A DNA stretch of 50,071 nt, taken from positions 52,202 through 102,272 of the forward strand of contig NQMI01000038.1 in NCBI GenBank assembly GCA_002270565.1, in the 5' to 3' direction. Position 1 is the stretch's first letter. Each line of letters starts with the position of its first letter. A model generated the notes under the pieces. It was not told the DNA's origin and searched no databases. It saw only the letters and a program-made list of their open reading frames with translations. Both the position numbers and the translations under genes were made by a program. Source of the DNA: Stenocarpella maydis. Its lineage: Eukaryota; Ascomycota; Sordariomycetes; Diaporthales; Diaporthaceae. Of this stretch, positions 1 through 12,122 are shown piece by piece.

Positions 1-318
1 AGGTATAAAGAGAATCTGGTATTCTATTAGTAATTATAAAAGTTTAATAAATTCTTTTTTAAGGTTCATATTAAGATCTTCCATAAGTACCTTAAGTTAT
101 TCCTTATTAAGTCCATAAATAAGTTTAAACTATAATATAGTTCCTAATTTTAAGAGTATCTTATAATCCTATTATATGTATTATAATAATACTATATTAA
201 GTTTTTCTTAAAATACTGTCCTAATTTATAATATTCTCTTCGTATTTATACTAGTTTATTTATATTAACTTTTATGTTTTTTTATTTCAAGTAGAGAAGG
301 TATTACTATATCTGCTAC
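1..318 (-). pseudogene. Ty3/gypsy pol fragment (start of reverse transcriptase), RIP-decayed, runs off the left edge
   Basis: Read on the minus strand, one frame gives the degenerate run that precedes and opens a Ty3/gypsy reverse transcriptase: a stretch like DHKI.L..G, then IYGLNKE, then a segment ending NLKKEFIK and LFIP. This is the usual linker (DHKIxLxPG, YxLS..EL, NLxKGFIRxSxSP, LFVxKKDG) with stops introduced by C/T and G/A changes. It is very AT-rich and contains no usable ORF. The fragment ends where the LTR of the next element starts and continues beyond the window on the left. The family assignment rests on about 70 degenerate residues. Confidence 0.55.
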
Positions 319-721
319 TGTTCCGGGGTCTAGGGGAACCGGCATGTTTCGGAATCCGGAGGAAAACCAGCCTTGGCATCCCCCCCCCCCTCCCTCCAAG
401 GCTATAAGAAGGGGCCTTCCTGCGTTGCTTTTGAGAAATTTCTAGTCCTAGAAAAATCAATCTTTTTTATACCCTGTGAATTTATATCTATCAGATATAT
501 ACGTGTATACTGTGAAACTATTTCTTGTGCCCTCTTTTTCTGCCTCTCCTTTTTGACACCCTCTATTCCCCTTATAACTCTCCTATCGCATCAGGGGCTC
601 CTCTTCTTGCCTTCCACGCTCCTCTCAGGGTGGTTGCTTGATCAGGGCTCTGGCAGAACGTATGCCTTTTTATATGTGTGGAGGTTTTGTCCTCTCGCTC
701 TCCCCTCTGGGCCTGTTTTCA
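319..721 (+). repeat. 5' long terminal repeat
   Basis: This is a TG...CA bounded repeat of 403 bp whose other copy lies at 11721-12122. It contains an unusual C-rich run near 379-391 and a TATA-like CTATAAGAAG just after it, which could be the element's promoter. An open frame of 125 codons crosses most of it, but it looks like a by-product of pyrimidine richness rather than a gene. Confidence 0.85.
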
Positions 722-1768
722 CTGGTGTCTGCCCTATAAATCAAACATAGGTTTCTTCAGCCAATGAGGTTTCTTCGGCTATTATGAAGTTCCTCGGCTT
801 TTAGGCCTGGATTCCCTATTTTGTTTATAAGGTTATTGGCTACTTCAAGGGAGTGAATCTCTATACTTCTGATACCATTTAATTCTAATTAGAGCTATAG
901 CGCCCTCTCACTCTTAATAGAGGATTTTGCTATCATGCGAAGGCCAGATTTACCCTCCCGAGTTGCCTACAATTAACCCAGTAGCAATAGGAGCAGGTAT
1001 ATGCAAGGCTGGTCTGATCTCTATACCAAGCTAACTCCATCACCTCAGCTATATCTTAAACCCCCTCCCAGCGTACCCAATTCAGTAGTAAAGTATGGAA
1101 CCTCTGGCCTAGCTATATGTTCCTGGAAAAGCTATTAAGGGATTTGTATCCTTGGGCCTTAGAAATTCATTCCGATTGGATTTAATAGCATCTAATTAGG
1201 GCTTATTTCCTTAGAAGGGACATAAAGAACTAATATCAAGAAGGTTTAGTAGATCCCAACCGCCTATATTACCTGAAACTCTCTTGCCCTTAGATATAGC
1301 ACCTGAAGGTTTGGTATGCTAATTCCCTGATATGGGTAAACTGGGTGTAATGGAGCCCTGGTTTAACTAATCAGGCCCCTCTTCGATTTTCCCTTTCAAG
1401 TTATTATTATAACATCTAGTTACCCTATTAAATACTATATCCGAGATATCATCTAATATCATATGATGTTGGGTCGGGCGATGGTAGTGCTGAATGTTGC
1501 GTGCTTCTGCAGGGAGTTAAAGAGGTTCCTGCCCTACCGACTGCTATCCTTCTAATCAGTAAGCTCGGAGCTTCCAATGTTGTTAGCACCCCCCGCAGTC
1601 AGGATGGCTGGCATCAGCAGCATAAGGGTATTCTGAATATTTATATTGTCCTCTCCTCTGATTGCTTGCAGTTAAGTAGCTCCTGCCTGCTACTACAGCA
1701 AGACTTCATAGTATTTAATGTAACCTTCTATACTGATATCATTTACTCAGATTGTACCTGGTTATTTC

Positions 1769-2140
1769 TATATGCATCTTAGTGAATTTCGAATAGCACT
1801 TAATACTTTTGCTTCTTCTGGATACACTTGGTGGAGAGAAACATTCAACACCCTTGGATAGCACTTATATCTTGCCTCTTCAGAAAGCAGCTCTGGTGCA
1901 GAGAAACATTTGATTTTACTATTACCGCAAGGGACTAATCAGGACCTATTCACTCCTATATGCATCTTAGCGGACCCCAAATAGCACTTATGCTTTTGCC
2001 TTCTCCCGAGACCCCTGGTAGAGAGAAACATTCAATACCTTTAGATAGCACTCATACTAGGCCCTCTCCTGAGAATGTAAAGGTGGAGAGAAACATTCGC
2101 CTCCGTTGTCACCGCAAGGGACTGATCAGGACCTATATCT
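1769..2140 (+). repeat. Two tandem copies of a ~188 bp unit in the retrotransposon leader
   Basis: The block starting TATATGCATCTTAG at 1769 is repeated at 1957. Both copies contain AATAGCACTTA, GAGAGAAACATTC and finish with CCGCAAGGGACTRATCAGGACCTAT. The copies differ mainly by transitions and a few small changes. They lie between the 5' LTR and the recognisable gag frame, so they may be leader sequence or an N-terminal gag duplication. The rest of 722-2200 holds no recognisable coding sequence. Confidence 0.7.
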
Positions 2141-2209
2141 TCTATTTACCCAATAGAAGATATTCATTCTGCTCCCCCATCTACTAGAGGTTCTCCCTTT
2201 AGGGGAAGG

Positions 2210-5200
2210 GAGCAGGATATAGATAAGGTAAGGGGGCTCTCGTTAAAGAAAGGTCCACCTTAAGGACACCGGTCTCCTTAGGAACCTGCCCCCACCCTAT
2301 CTGGGACCTCTGATTAGGAGCGTTATGCTCCTATACTACCCATTCAGGCAGCTTCTCAGCCTGTCATACCTTTAATGCCCTTTAGAAATGCTGCCCTTTG
2401 GGCCTTACCATTTGTACTTCAATCAACTCCGCGATTTAATGGAACTAATATCGTGAAAGTTGTTAATTCAGTGGAGACTATTGCCAACTAGTTCCAGTAT
2501 CTATTGGATCAGGTACTTAGCTTATTCCTCTAGGTTTGCGCTACCTTAAGCCTAATCAATAATATTCATATAATCACCGCAGGAGAGCATGATTGGGTTG
2601 GTTAGAAAGGCCAGCTGATGGCCCACTACCAAATCCATAATGCTGCCTCTCATGCTGATCCATCCGAGGTAATTGATACTATCTGGAGGAATTACCCTGC
2701 TGAAGATCTAGAAGCCTGGAAGCACTAGATTGCAACTTATAACCAGGTACTGGATTCTACTAACAACAGTCTGATCTTGCCAACCTGGCCGTTCTATTAA
2801 ATCTTGCTATTAACCCTGAAGAAGATGTTAGCCACCAGAAGTATATCCAATAAGGAGGCTAGAACCTGTAACTAGAGAACTTTTAAGATAGAACTCCTTT
2901 CTCTAATTAATAAGGAACTAGAGTACTCTCATTAGGATGAGCATAATGATATAAGGGGGGCTGGTCTTGCGACTTACCATCCCCCTCCTATTCAGCTTAT
3001 AAAGATACCTCACCCACAGCTTCAATCTGCCCTAAGGACCACGGAATCATTAGTATAAACCCCCTCTTGCTCTAATCAGCTGGGATATAAGATTATCCAG
3101 AAGAATATCTGGTTTAATGAAGACTCTTTAGTGGATAACTTGGCCCATAAGTTTGCCCAGATGGAGATCAAGTTTATAACCAAGAATGACCTTGCGGAAA
3201 GCCTGCAGCCTATATTAAATAAACTTGATATAAATCAAGTGTATATTAATAAGGTGCTTAGCTATAATTAAAGCCGGGCTTGCTTGGGACTTAATAGCCC
3301 TAGTGTAATTATATCCTTGAACTTACTAGAAGCTAATTATAATTAGGAGGATAGTTTTACTAATGGATACTCTAAAGACTATCAGTAGAATATGTTTGAG
3401 CTAGCCTATTGATGGAACGGCAAGATTAGAAAGTGCTATAGATGTGGCACTTCCTCTGATCATGGGGCCTACTAATGCTCCAAATTGCTGGAACTCATCA
3501 AGCTCAGCCTAGTCTAGTCTCCTAAGTGGGAAAGCAACTTAGTATTCCTTAGCTCTTAAAAGGATATCTATAAAGGTAGGTCTAACTAGCTTAATCCTGC
3601 AGCCCTAGCTTTCTATAGGGATATGGAATATTATGGCATTAAGAAGTTTGCTAGAGGCTGTCTGGAATTTTTGCTTTTGAAAGAAAGGATGGACTTACCT
3701 TGCGTTTAGAGATATTAGTTTCTGATTGCCAACTACCCTGAACTTAAGGGCGATATATCTCTTGGGGAACTAAAGAAGATTTAGGACCCTAATCTGGGAA
3801 CTAAAGTGAATTCCCTCTTTATGATGTTGATTCCTAAACTTAAACTAGTATTTATTAGTAATGAAACCTAATGTATGGAAACTTTAGTACCCTTAATTGC
3901 TATAAATGCTGTAAAAAGGAAGAGAATGAATAGAGACAACCCTGATTAGGATATTAATAATATAATATTTAATACTAGGCTAGACTTAGAACTGGTTGTT
4001 AACTCTAACTTAAGATTATAGATGATTTCTGATGAAGAGGAGGTAATGCCAGAAATCCAGCAAGAGACTTCCATTATAGCTGGGGACGGGAAAAGTAAAA
4101 CAAAGGGTAATCCAATAGGTCCGAGTAAGACCAAAAAATTAACTAAAGCTAAGCCTAAATAAGGACCCCTGATCCCCCAGACCCCTGAAGCTAAGGCCAT
4201 GGACGCCATCCTCGCTACCTCAATCAAAATGCTGATTTCAGATATTCTTACGCTTAGTAAGATTAATGCTATTCTAATTAGAGAGCTCCTTACTTATAGG
4301 GATAATACCTCTCTTAATGAGTAGCCTTTCAAGCTAGTCCTGGATAGGGATATGCCTCAAGCTATAGGTCTAGGACTTAGTATGGTCTCTGCTTTATCTA
4401 AAATTAGATATAAGTAATGCTTAAGCTCTGATTAGATGCATATCATTAGGTTTGAGGTAAATTTAATATTATCTTAAACTGCTAATGTAGTAAACTGTAA
4501 TTGCTGCAGATCTGCCTACCTAAACATTAGGATTGCTTCAGAAAGCTATAAGATTCTCCCAGCCCTATTAGATATAGGTCCTAAGATGAATCTTCTTCCT
4601 TTATCCTATTACTGCCGGAATAAGTTATTCTATACTTTACTCCAAGATATGAACTCCACAGTTTATAATGGAGCATCACTAGTACTAATTAAAGTAACTA
4701 AAGAGTGGGTATGCATTAGTTATAATAGGATAAGGGCTATTTTCTTCATTATAAATAATGAAACGCATAATACTACCTACAATATCCTTTTAGGGATGCC
4801 TTTCTTTTTAGATATAAACTTAACTTTTAAGCAATTAAGGGGGTTCCTTTTTGCATATATTACTCTTAATGGGTTGCAAGTAATGTATAGGCTGGGGAGG
4901 AGGAACTAGAAGCCTTTTTAGGTAGCTGCTATTAAAGGTATAATGATTCCTTGAAAATACCTTCCTCAGAGGGTAATAATAGTCCTCCTTCAGCCAGACT
5001 CCTCTGATTAGAGGCGGGTTATAATTGGAGCCCTAATAGACCCTCTTAAAACTAACCTCGGGTTGTCCTAGGATGATAATATCCTTAGGAGCCTTTCAGA
5101 TAAGGAAGCCAGAACCCTGGTGCTAAAATTTTTCGCCTTCTTTCTCTATATCTATGGGCCTAATATTCTATTGGGTTACTCTAATCAGCAGTCTTTTATC

Positions 5201-7806
5201 CGGATGGGTGCATCCTAGAGACCTGCAACTTAATTCCATCTGGATTAAGAAAAGGGGGCAACTGCTCTAGCTATTAGGACCCTATATAAAAGGCTAGGGG
5301 TAAAAGTCCACCCTATTGATAACTTTCCCTCTAATAGCACTATCCCTGAGGGAACTGTAAATTGGAAGCTAAGCTATAAGGCTAGGGTCAGGTATCTGAT
5401 TAATGCTAGTAGAAAAAGCAAATATAACCCATGGATTAGACCCAGATTCTCCTCCATTCCAAGGGGGTTGCAATTAATGCTAGAGTGCCTTTAGCACATT
5501 ATTATGGGAAACTATAATGGGCTTTCTAATTAGGAAAAGTTGATATTTACTTACCTCCTGGAGAATAGGGAAGAAGCTCTTGCATGGGACTAGTCTTATA
5601 TCTCCTAGATTAGCATAGATGTTGCCCCTTCTCAGTCCATTAAGATAGTTCCTTATTAGGCATACTAGATGAAAACTATTAAGCTCCCTAGAGCATTAAG
5701 GGAGACTGCTATTAAAATGTTAAGGGAGTAAGAAGCTAGGGGTGTAATTAAAGAATCCCATGCCCCCTATTGAAACCAGTGGTTCCTTATTAAGAAGAAG
5801 GATAGTAGCTATTAGTTGATTAATAATATTTCTGAGGCTAATTGGGTTATAATTAGAGACGCCTTTATTCCTCTAGCTACTGATGAGTTTGCTAAGGAGT
5901 TTGCAATGTATTAGGTTCTGTTGCTCTTGGACTTTTTCTTAGGGTATAACTAGATTAAGCTAGAAGAGAAAAGCCGCAATATTACTACCTTTGCAACTCC
6001 AATCGGGCTATTTCAACAGTATAGGCTGCCTATAGGAGCCACAAACTTAGTGGCATAGTTCATGAGATGCATGGTTCGCTTGTTTTATAACCTAATTCTA
6101 ATAGTCTACCGCTTATTTCTTAATAATATTGCAATAAAAGGGCTAGAGTCTACCTATAATAATTAGGAGCTTAATAACCTTCCTGGGGTATAGAGGTATA
6201 TTATAGAGTATATTAAGAACCTTAATAATGTGCTTTTTAATATAGAGCTTGCTAGTGATATAATTAATGCTGCTAAATCTAAATGGTGCAAAAAGCAGGC
6301 TGATATTATAGGTTATATGTGCGGGACTCTGGGCTGCTCTCTTATAAATAAGAAGATTGTTAAGATTAAGGAGTAGGAGACCTATGAAAATATTAGCTAG
6401 CTCTGATTATTTCTCAGCCTAATTAACTTTTACTGGATCTAGATGCCCTTTTACAGAATTATATTACATCCTCTCTTTAACCTGCTAAAGAAGGGTACTC
6501 CATTTATTTAGACTAAAAGCTGCTAGGAAGCCATAAACGCCCTTAAGTTAATAATTACTTCAAAACCCTACCTTGTGAATATTAACTATAATGGGGGAGA
6601 GATCATCCTTATGGTTAATGCAAGCCTGGATGGCTAGGGTGCTTATCTAATACAGGTAAAAGACGGGATTCATCATCCAGTCCGGTACAAGAGTAGCTCA
6701 TGGACTACTACCAAGAAGCTCTATGATGCAATAAAACGTAAGTATCAGGCTGTACTCTATACAATCAGATAGCTTTAGTTCTATATATATGGAGTTCATT
6801 TCATCCTGGAGACTAACTCGAATATTCTTATTTAGCAGCTAAAGAGGTTAGCATTAGATATCCCTGGGGCCTATATTACTTGATGGCTGGCTGTAATCAG
6901 GACATACAACTTCACAGTTAGGCATATCAAAGGGGTTAACAATTTAGTTGCTAACTTGCTCTCAAGAAAACCTCCGGGTCCTTTAAATAAGGTAGATAGA
7001 TAAATTAAAGGGGATATTAAGGAATAGTATGATACTTCTCTTAACCCTATAATGGCTCTAATACCTTCTAATCAGATGCTATTGCTTGAAGATAGTTATT
7101 AGTAGTCAAAGGAATTAAGGGGGATTACAAATTACCTCTACTGCAGTATTCTACCTAGTTACCTCTCTAATTAGCAATAGAAGGCTTTTAAGAAGAAAGC
7201 TCTTATGTTTTCCCTTAGGGAAGGAGTGCTCTAGCAGGAACTTAAGAAAGATCTCCCTAGAAGGAGAGTTATAAATAACCCTAATTTGAGAAAAAGAATC
7301 ATCAGGAATACTCACGCTCCCCTTAATTATAGAGGGAGGGATGCTACCTACTACCAGATTAAAGCGATATACTACTGGAAAGGGATATATACAGATATAG
7401 AAAAGGTGATTGCTAGATATCCTAGATGCAATAAATGGGATACCAGGATTTATAATAATGGGGTGATACCTACCACCCTAGGGCTTCCATTTTTAAAAAT
7501 TCATATCAATATTTAGCATTTGCCCTCTAATTAGGGATATTAATACCTTGTGGAAGAATATTGCAACCTTATGGGATAGCCTAAGGTAATAGCTCTTAGG
7601 GCTGCTAACTTAAAGAATATTAAGCAATTCTTTATTAATAAGTTCCTACTTAAATAGGGCTTGCTTATATTAATGGTTATAGATAGGGGACTTAAGAACC
7701 TTAGAGACTTTACTAAATACCTTAGATACCTTAGGGTGCATTAGATTAAAATATCTGCATATAATCCTAGGGCAAATAGTGTTATAAAATACAGCCACTT
7801 TAATAT
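2210..7806 (+). pseudogene. Decayed fused gag-pol polyprotein (zinc knuckle, protease, RT, RNase H, integrase)
   Basis: One reading frame (codons starting at positions 2 mod 3) can be followed from about 2.2 kb to 7.8 kb through many stops and without obvious frameshifts. In order it shows: a gag segment with RFNGTN (near 2430); a zinc knuckle of type C-x2-C-x5-H-x4-C at 3434-3478; a retroviral-type aspartic protease with ALLDIG at about 4563-4580; reverse transcriptase with WFLIKKKD, LINN and IRDAFIP (about 5690-6200), in which the YxDD position is ruined; RNase H ending in VRHIKG and NLLSRK (about 6540-6970); and an integrase with an H/C zinc-binding region at 7286-7440 followed by core remnants with DRG and SAYNPRAN (to 7790). 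Gag and pol share one frame, so no programmed frameshift is needed. The integrase breaks off at the tandem array. The element is dead in this copy. Confidence 0.75.
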
Positions 7807-7807
7807 N

Positions 7808-8045
7808 AAAAAGTTAAGATATAAAAAAGTTAAGATATAAAAAAGTTAAGATATAAAAAAGTTAAGATATAAAAAAGTTAAGATATAAAAAAGTTAAGAT
7901 ATAAAAAAGTTAAGATATAAAAAAGTTAAGATATAAAAAAGTTAAGATATAAAAAAGTTAAGATATAAAAAAGTTAAGATATAAAAAAGTTAAGATATAA
8001 AAAAGTTAAGATATAAAAAAGTTAAGATATAAAAAAGTTAAGATA
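7808..8045 (+). repeat. 16-bp tandem array (about 15 units) with an unresolved base at its left edge
   Basis: The unit AAAAAAGTTAAGATAT repeats head to tail without visible variation. An N at 7807 marks the left junction, so the true copy number is probably uncertain in the assembly. The array starts exactly where the integrase core similarity stops, which suggests it expanded within or replaced the integrase C-terminal region. Confidence 0.95.
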
Positions 8046-8203
8046 ATATTATATCTCTAATTAGATAAGTATACTTCTCTTAAGACTACATGCGAGATAA
8101 AAATCATCGGTTCTTAATTTACTGCTAAAAGAAGTGTTAGCAACCTGAAAAACTGGATCCACCCCAGCCTTACCTGACCCTTCTAATCACCTCACAACTA
8201 TAA

Positions 8204-8620
8204 CTAGAGATCCGTAGGCTTATACTTAAACTTCCTAGGCATACATCCGGTGATCTCGCCCACAGTATCCGCACGAGTTTCCTCATATCCTATCTCAGTG
8301 GCTGCCTTAGTGTACTTGCCTAGCGAGAGCTCTGAAGGAGGTATATTTAGAGGCTTATTAATTAGATTAGGATGCGCATTAGTAATATAGTTATAACTGC
8401 TCTCAGAAATCTTTAGCATCTTAAAATCATAAAAGTAACCCTTAATATAGTAGATATAATTAGTGCAAGCATTATCTTAAAATCCTTAGAGCAATCAGCA
8501 CTTAAAGAAAGGGATTATAATGGAGATAATGCCTCAAAGAGTTATTCGGTTGCAGTTGGCCCCCATCCGCTACATGCAATAGTCGCATGGGTTTGCATTG
8601 CGACAACCAAAGAAGGTAAT
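8204..8620 (-). pseudogene. Antisense Cys-cluster protein relic inside the retrotransposon
   Basis: On the minus strand a frame reads NPCDYC-x-x-R-x-GANCNR (about 8540-8595), then a second partial cluster beginning ACTN, then an intact 71-codon stretch (8419-8204) with no recognised domain. The paired C-x2-C-x5/6-C pattern resembles the Cys-rich gag-like/zinc-binding ORFs common in fungal genomes. Some Cys positions now read Tyr (TGT to TAT), as RIP would produce. A second antisense relic of similar style follows the chromodomain fragment at 12.8-13.4 kb. Its function is unknown and the assignment is by pattern only. Confidence 0.35.
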
Positions 8621-8639
8621 AAGGAGAGCTGGGCCCTGA

Positions 8640-9563
8640 TAAAGGTCATTCCCCTGGCACAGTTGAGACATATACTTCTCATAAGGGCCCCATTTATATG
8701 CTCAATAAAAACATCATTCGGACCTCCTTTAATCAGAGTACTAAGGCAAGATTATAGGTACTTGCAAGCCTCTGGGGCTTTCAGGAAGGGAAAGAACAGT
8801 TTAAGCAGCTTAGATTTACATATTAAAAAGAAGGTCTATAGGACATAAAGACCCTTGCCTTTACCCTTAAGGTTGTATATTTTGATATTTATTGTAAAGG
8901 CCTTATAAAGTAGTAATTTATAGACCTGGTTTCATAAAAGGATTGCATTTAGCTGAAAACAAGTGCAGATGCCCTCTTTATGGATAGGAGGAGGATTGTA
9001 TATTTTAAAGACCCCAATAATAGGAGGTAATTACTCCTTACCCTTTCCCTTCTCTTCTTGGCTCAATTAAGGAGGAGAAAATATAGTAATAGTGAAGCTT
9101 ATCTAATTAGAGAGGCTTAACGGTTTAATGATGAGATTAATGATTAATAGTTAATAATGCTGTTAGGGGGAAGTTAAAGAAAAGGATTAGTAGGGGAAAA
9201 GCAACTTTAAATATAAAAAGTCAGAGAGGGGAGCTCTTATCAGAAGCATTTAAAGTAGCAAAGGTTGCTACCTAATAGAAAAGGAAAGGAAGTTAAGTGA
9301 TTTACTAGCTCAAGTGATTTACCTATCTTGAGGCTCCCCTTCTGATAAAAGCCCACCTTTCTGCTACAACCTCCAACCCAACTACTTCTTCCACAACCAC
9401 CACACCTCAGCTAATCTCTAATCAGCGCAGTATAACTTGCATCATCAAGACTCAAAAGCTGCTGCAACCATCAACCTCTACCCTCAAAACTCATTACCTC
9501 CCCTCTATCACCTAATTTCTCCTTGCCTTAGCACCCTTTTCCCCGGTCTAATTAATTAAAAAG
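8640..9563. other. AT-rich retrotransposon interior without a recognisable gene
   Basis: A 61-codon open stretch (8663-8848, plus) and several interrupted frames occur here, but no motif is identifiable. The sequence has the same RIP-like composition as the rest of the element. Confidence 0.5.
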
Positions 9564-11640
9564 ATGTCTTCCTTAAGCTAGTAAATGATAAAGAAAGGTA
9601 AGAGAAGGAAGAAGGGATCCCTATTAATTTAGTTTATAGCTATTAATAGTTTAAAAGGCTAAGTTAGCCCTATGAATGATCCTGATGCCCCTATGCCTAC
9701 TGTTGAGTACCCAGACCCTTTTAATTAGGTTAGCCTTAAAGTATGACTTTTAGCATTACCCTTTATTATAAATTTTAATGATATTAACCCTATATAGCAG
9801 CTGAGATTTCCCAACCCATGTGACATCTGCAATTAAGGAAACTGGGATTATAAAGCTAGTGCAAACCTAATAAAAGACCCGTTTGAAACCAGAATCCTTA
9901 ATAATGAGTTGGTACTCTCCTAAGCTTTTGATATATTAGACCTTTTGGTATGATTACTATTCTTTCAGAACTAAAAATGGGGGTATAGTGATTATGTGTA
10001 GCGGGTGGTGGATATATATTTTGAGGGCATTAATCCCTATCCTTAGTTTAGAGACCCCCCTGGGCAGAAGAACCTATTTGGCACTTACTATGGCGACTTC
10101 CTTATGACCCTTTATGATGCAGAAGGTCTCCTAGCTCAAGAGGCATACCTGCACACTGATTATATTCTGGGGCTTATTAATTGGTAGCTGATTGATTTTA
10201 GCGACCTAGTCTTTATAGTGCCTATAACCTATAATGTTAATAGAGAACCCCCTAGATTGTAGAGATATTACTCACTAAAGGACAGCCAGAGGTTCATCAT
10301 TCAAGTTATGCATACCCCAGGCTATTGGGTATTAAGCATCTTTAATAGGGATACCAAATAACTTGGTATAATTAACACTCATCCTGATTGGAGAACTTAT
10401 GATAGGATATACCCCTATATAAGGGACTGCATTGCATACTTCCTTACCCTTGGGCTACCTAAAGGATTCTTAAAACAGGCATATATAGCAGTCCAAGTGA
10501 AGGTTACGCTACAGCTGGAATCAACTGCCTATAGACTCCTTATAGCCACCTATATTGCTTTTTTCTTCTGAGAAAATTATGGAAAGAATGGCTGGGAGTT
10601 TGAAGACTGGATTAAGACTAGGCTGCTTGAATCCGCCCCTCCTAGCTTGCCCGCTAAGAAAGCCTTAGCTCTTATTTAGGGTTTTACTATTTAATTGGAA
10701 ATTAATGGATTCAAGCATCTAATTAGGGGCATCCAGAATACTCCAGTTATCAGCTATAATAAGTATAAGAGGCTTATAGCAGGAAAGAATGTTATATACT
10801 CTTAAGCCAACATCTTAGGGATAAATAAGGGGGAGACCAAGTATTATGCCACACCTAGTATGGGATTAGAACCAGGATAAAATCTGCTAGGCTTCCTTAT
10901 AGCAAGATTTAATAAGGCTGATCTTTTAAGGCCTACTAATATCCAGACTTCCAGGTTGAGCAAAACTCCTATTGCCCCTAATAGCTTAAAGAACCAGCTA
11001 CCTATCCTGATATTTAAGATACCTGGTGCGGCCGTGAAGGATCTAATCACGATATCTGGGCTTGGACTTTATAAGGACCCATCCAAGATACCTGAGCCTC
11101 TGCCTTAGGCAGATGGGGCATGGACATATGGAGAAGATAGTCTTAGGATATTGAGTAAAGCAAGAACTGCTCTACAGACGCCTAATTAGAGTAGGGCCGG
11201 AATGCTGCAGGGTGACCCTATTAAACTTCTCTTGCAGCAGATGTTAGAGGCAAGTATTAGGAATATATCCCCAGGAGGAAATATGAATATAGGTGGGATA
11301 ACCCCTAAGCAATTGGGTATCTTAAGGTCTTTATTATTATCTCTATCCTCTATTCCGGCTACGCCGCTACTATGTTGCCTATTGCCTACTATAATAAGAA
11401 TTATAATGATTTAAGAGTATAACCGGAATGTAAGTAAGTAGGTAGGGATTGAGGAAGCGAATTGCTGGGTTCCCATGCTGGTGATTAGTGACAGCCATTA
11501 ATCCTAAGCTTATAAAAAGGTGGCTGAGCGAGAGGAGAAGGATTGCAGATCAAGCGTGCTGCAGTAGAATGAGAGTAGGGATAAGCGGGCTAGGAATTAA
11601 GAGTTATAAAGGATCCAATAGAGCTGAATTTAGGTAGCTT
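9564..11640 (+). pseudogene. Extra retrotransposon ORF with a decayed Ulp1-like (C48) cysteine-protease core
   Basis: An ATG at 9564 opens a frame that can be followed without indels for about 680 codons to roughly 11640, broken only by TAG/TAA/TGA. It begins with a lysine/arginine-rich stretch and has a C-x2-C pair at 9819-9830. In the middle, a tryptophan-following position (10323-10325, now Tyr) lies where the catalytic His of Ulp1-type peptidases would be. Seventeen codons on is the Asp position (10374-10376, now Asn), then a Gln (10512-10514, intact), and six codons later the Cys position (10530-10532, now Tyr, followed by a Gly-to-Arg codon). These spacings match the His-Asp-Gln-Cys layout of C48 proteases, and each change is a single C-to-T or G-to-A transition. 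The match is inferred by eye. The C-terminal part is rich in charged residues and has no recognised domain. Confidence 0.5.
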
Positions 11641-11720
11641 ATCTAATTAGAGGAGGAAAGTAATTTTAGTTGTTTCAGGCGGACTATTACTTATTCTTTA
11701 TAATGGTCTGGAGAGGGGTG

Positions 11721-12122
11721 TGTTCTGGGGTCTAGGGGAACCAGCATGTTTTAGAATCCAGAGGAAAACCAGCCTTAGCATCCCCCCCCCCTCCCTCTAA
11801 GGCTATAAGAAGGGGCCTTCCTGCGTTGCTTTTGAGAAATTTCTAGTCCTAGAGAATTAATCTTTTTATACCCTATGAATTTATATCTGTTAGATATATA
11901 CGTGTGTACTGTGAAACTATTTCTTGTGCCTTCTTTTTCTGCCTCTCCTTTTTGGCACCCTCTATTCCCCTCATAACTCTCCTATCGCGTCAGGGGCTCC
12001 TCTTCTTGCCTTCCACGCTCCTCTTGGGGTGGTTGCTTGATCAGGGCTCTGGCAGAACGTGTGCCTTTTTGTGTGTGTGGAGGTTTTGTCCTCTCGCCCT
12101 CCCCCCTCTGGGCCCGTTTTCA
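11721..12122 (+). repeat. 3' long terminal repeat
   Basis: This is the second copy of the 319-721 repeat, 402 bp, bounded TGTTC...TTTTCA and preceded by a purine-rich tract. It has accumulated more C-to-T and G-to-A changes than the 5' copy in its first 60 bases (for example CCGG to CCAG and TTTCGG to TTTTAG). Confidence 0.85.

Larger units (their letters stand above)
319..12122 (+). mobile_element. 11.8 kb Ty3/gypsy-type LTR retrotransposon with extra downstream ORF, RIP-decayed
   Basis: Two direct repeats of about 400 bp, both beginning TGTTC and ending TTTTCA, bound the unit. A purine-rich tract (GGAGAGGGGTG) sits immediately before the right copy, as expected for a polypurine tract. Inside, on the plus strand, are a fused gag-pol frame (about 2210-7806), a tandem array, an antisense Cys-cluster relic and a second long plus-strand frame (9564 to about 11640). 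Differences between the two LTRs that I could see are mostly C/T or G/A transitions, and stops inside the frames are mostly TAG/TAA/TGA where CAG, CAA or CGA is expected, so the copy was RIP-mutated. No clean target-site duplication is visible (left flank GCTAC, right flank CTATT). Confidence 0.8.

Noticed and set aside
373..750. 125-codon ORF over the 5' LTR, with a relative at 11904-12134
   Set aside because: It tracks the repeated LTR rather than a protein: no domain, and the two copies differ in length and frame integrity.
8500..9100. CRISPR-like or RNA-gene content in the AT-rich block
   Set aside because: Repeats there are retroelement-derived, no tRNA or rRNA pattern was seen, and the organism is a eukaryote.
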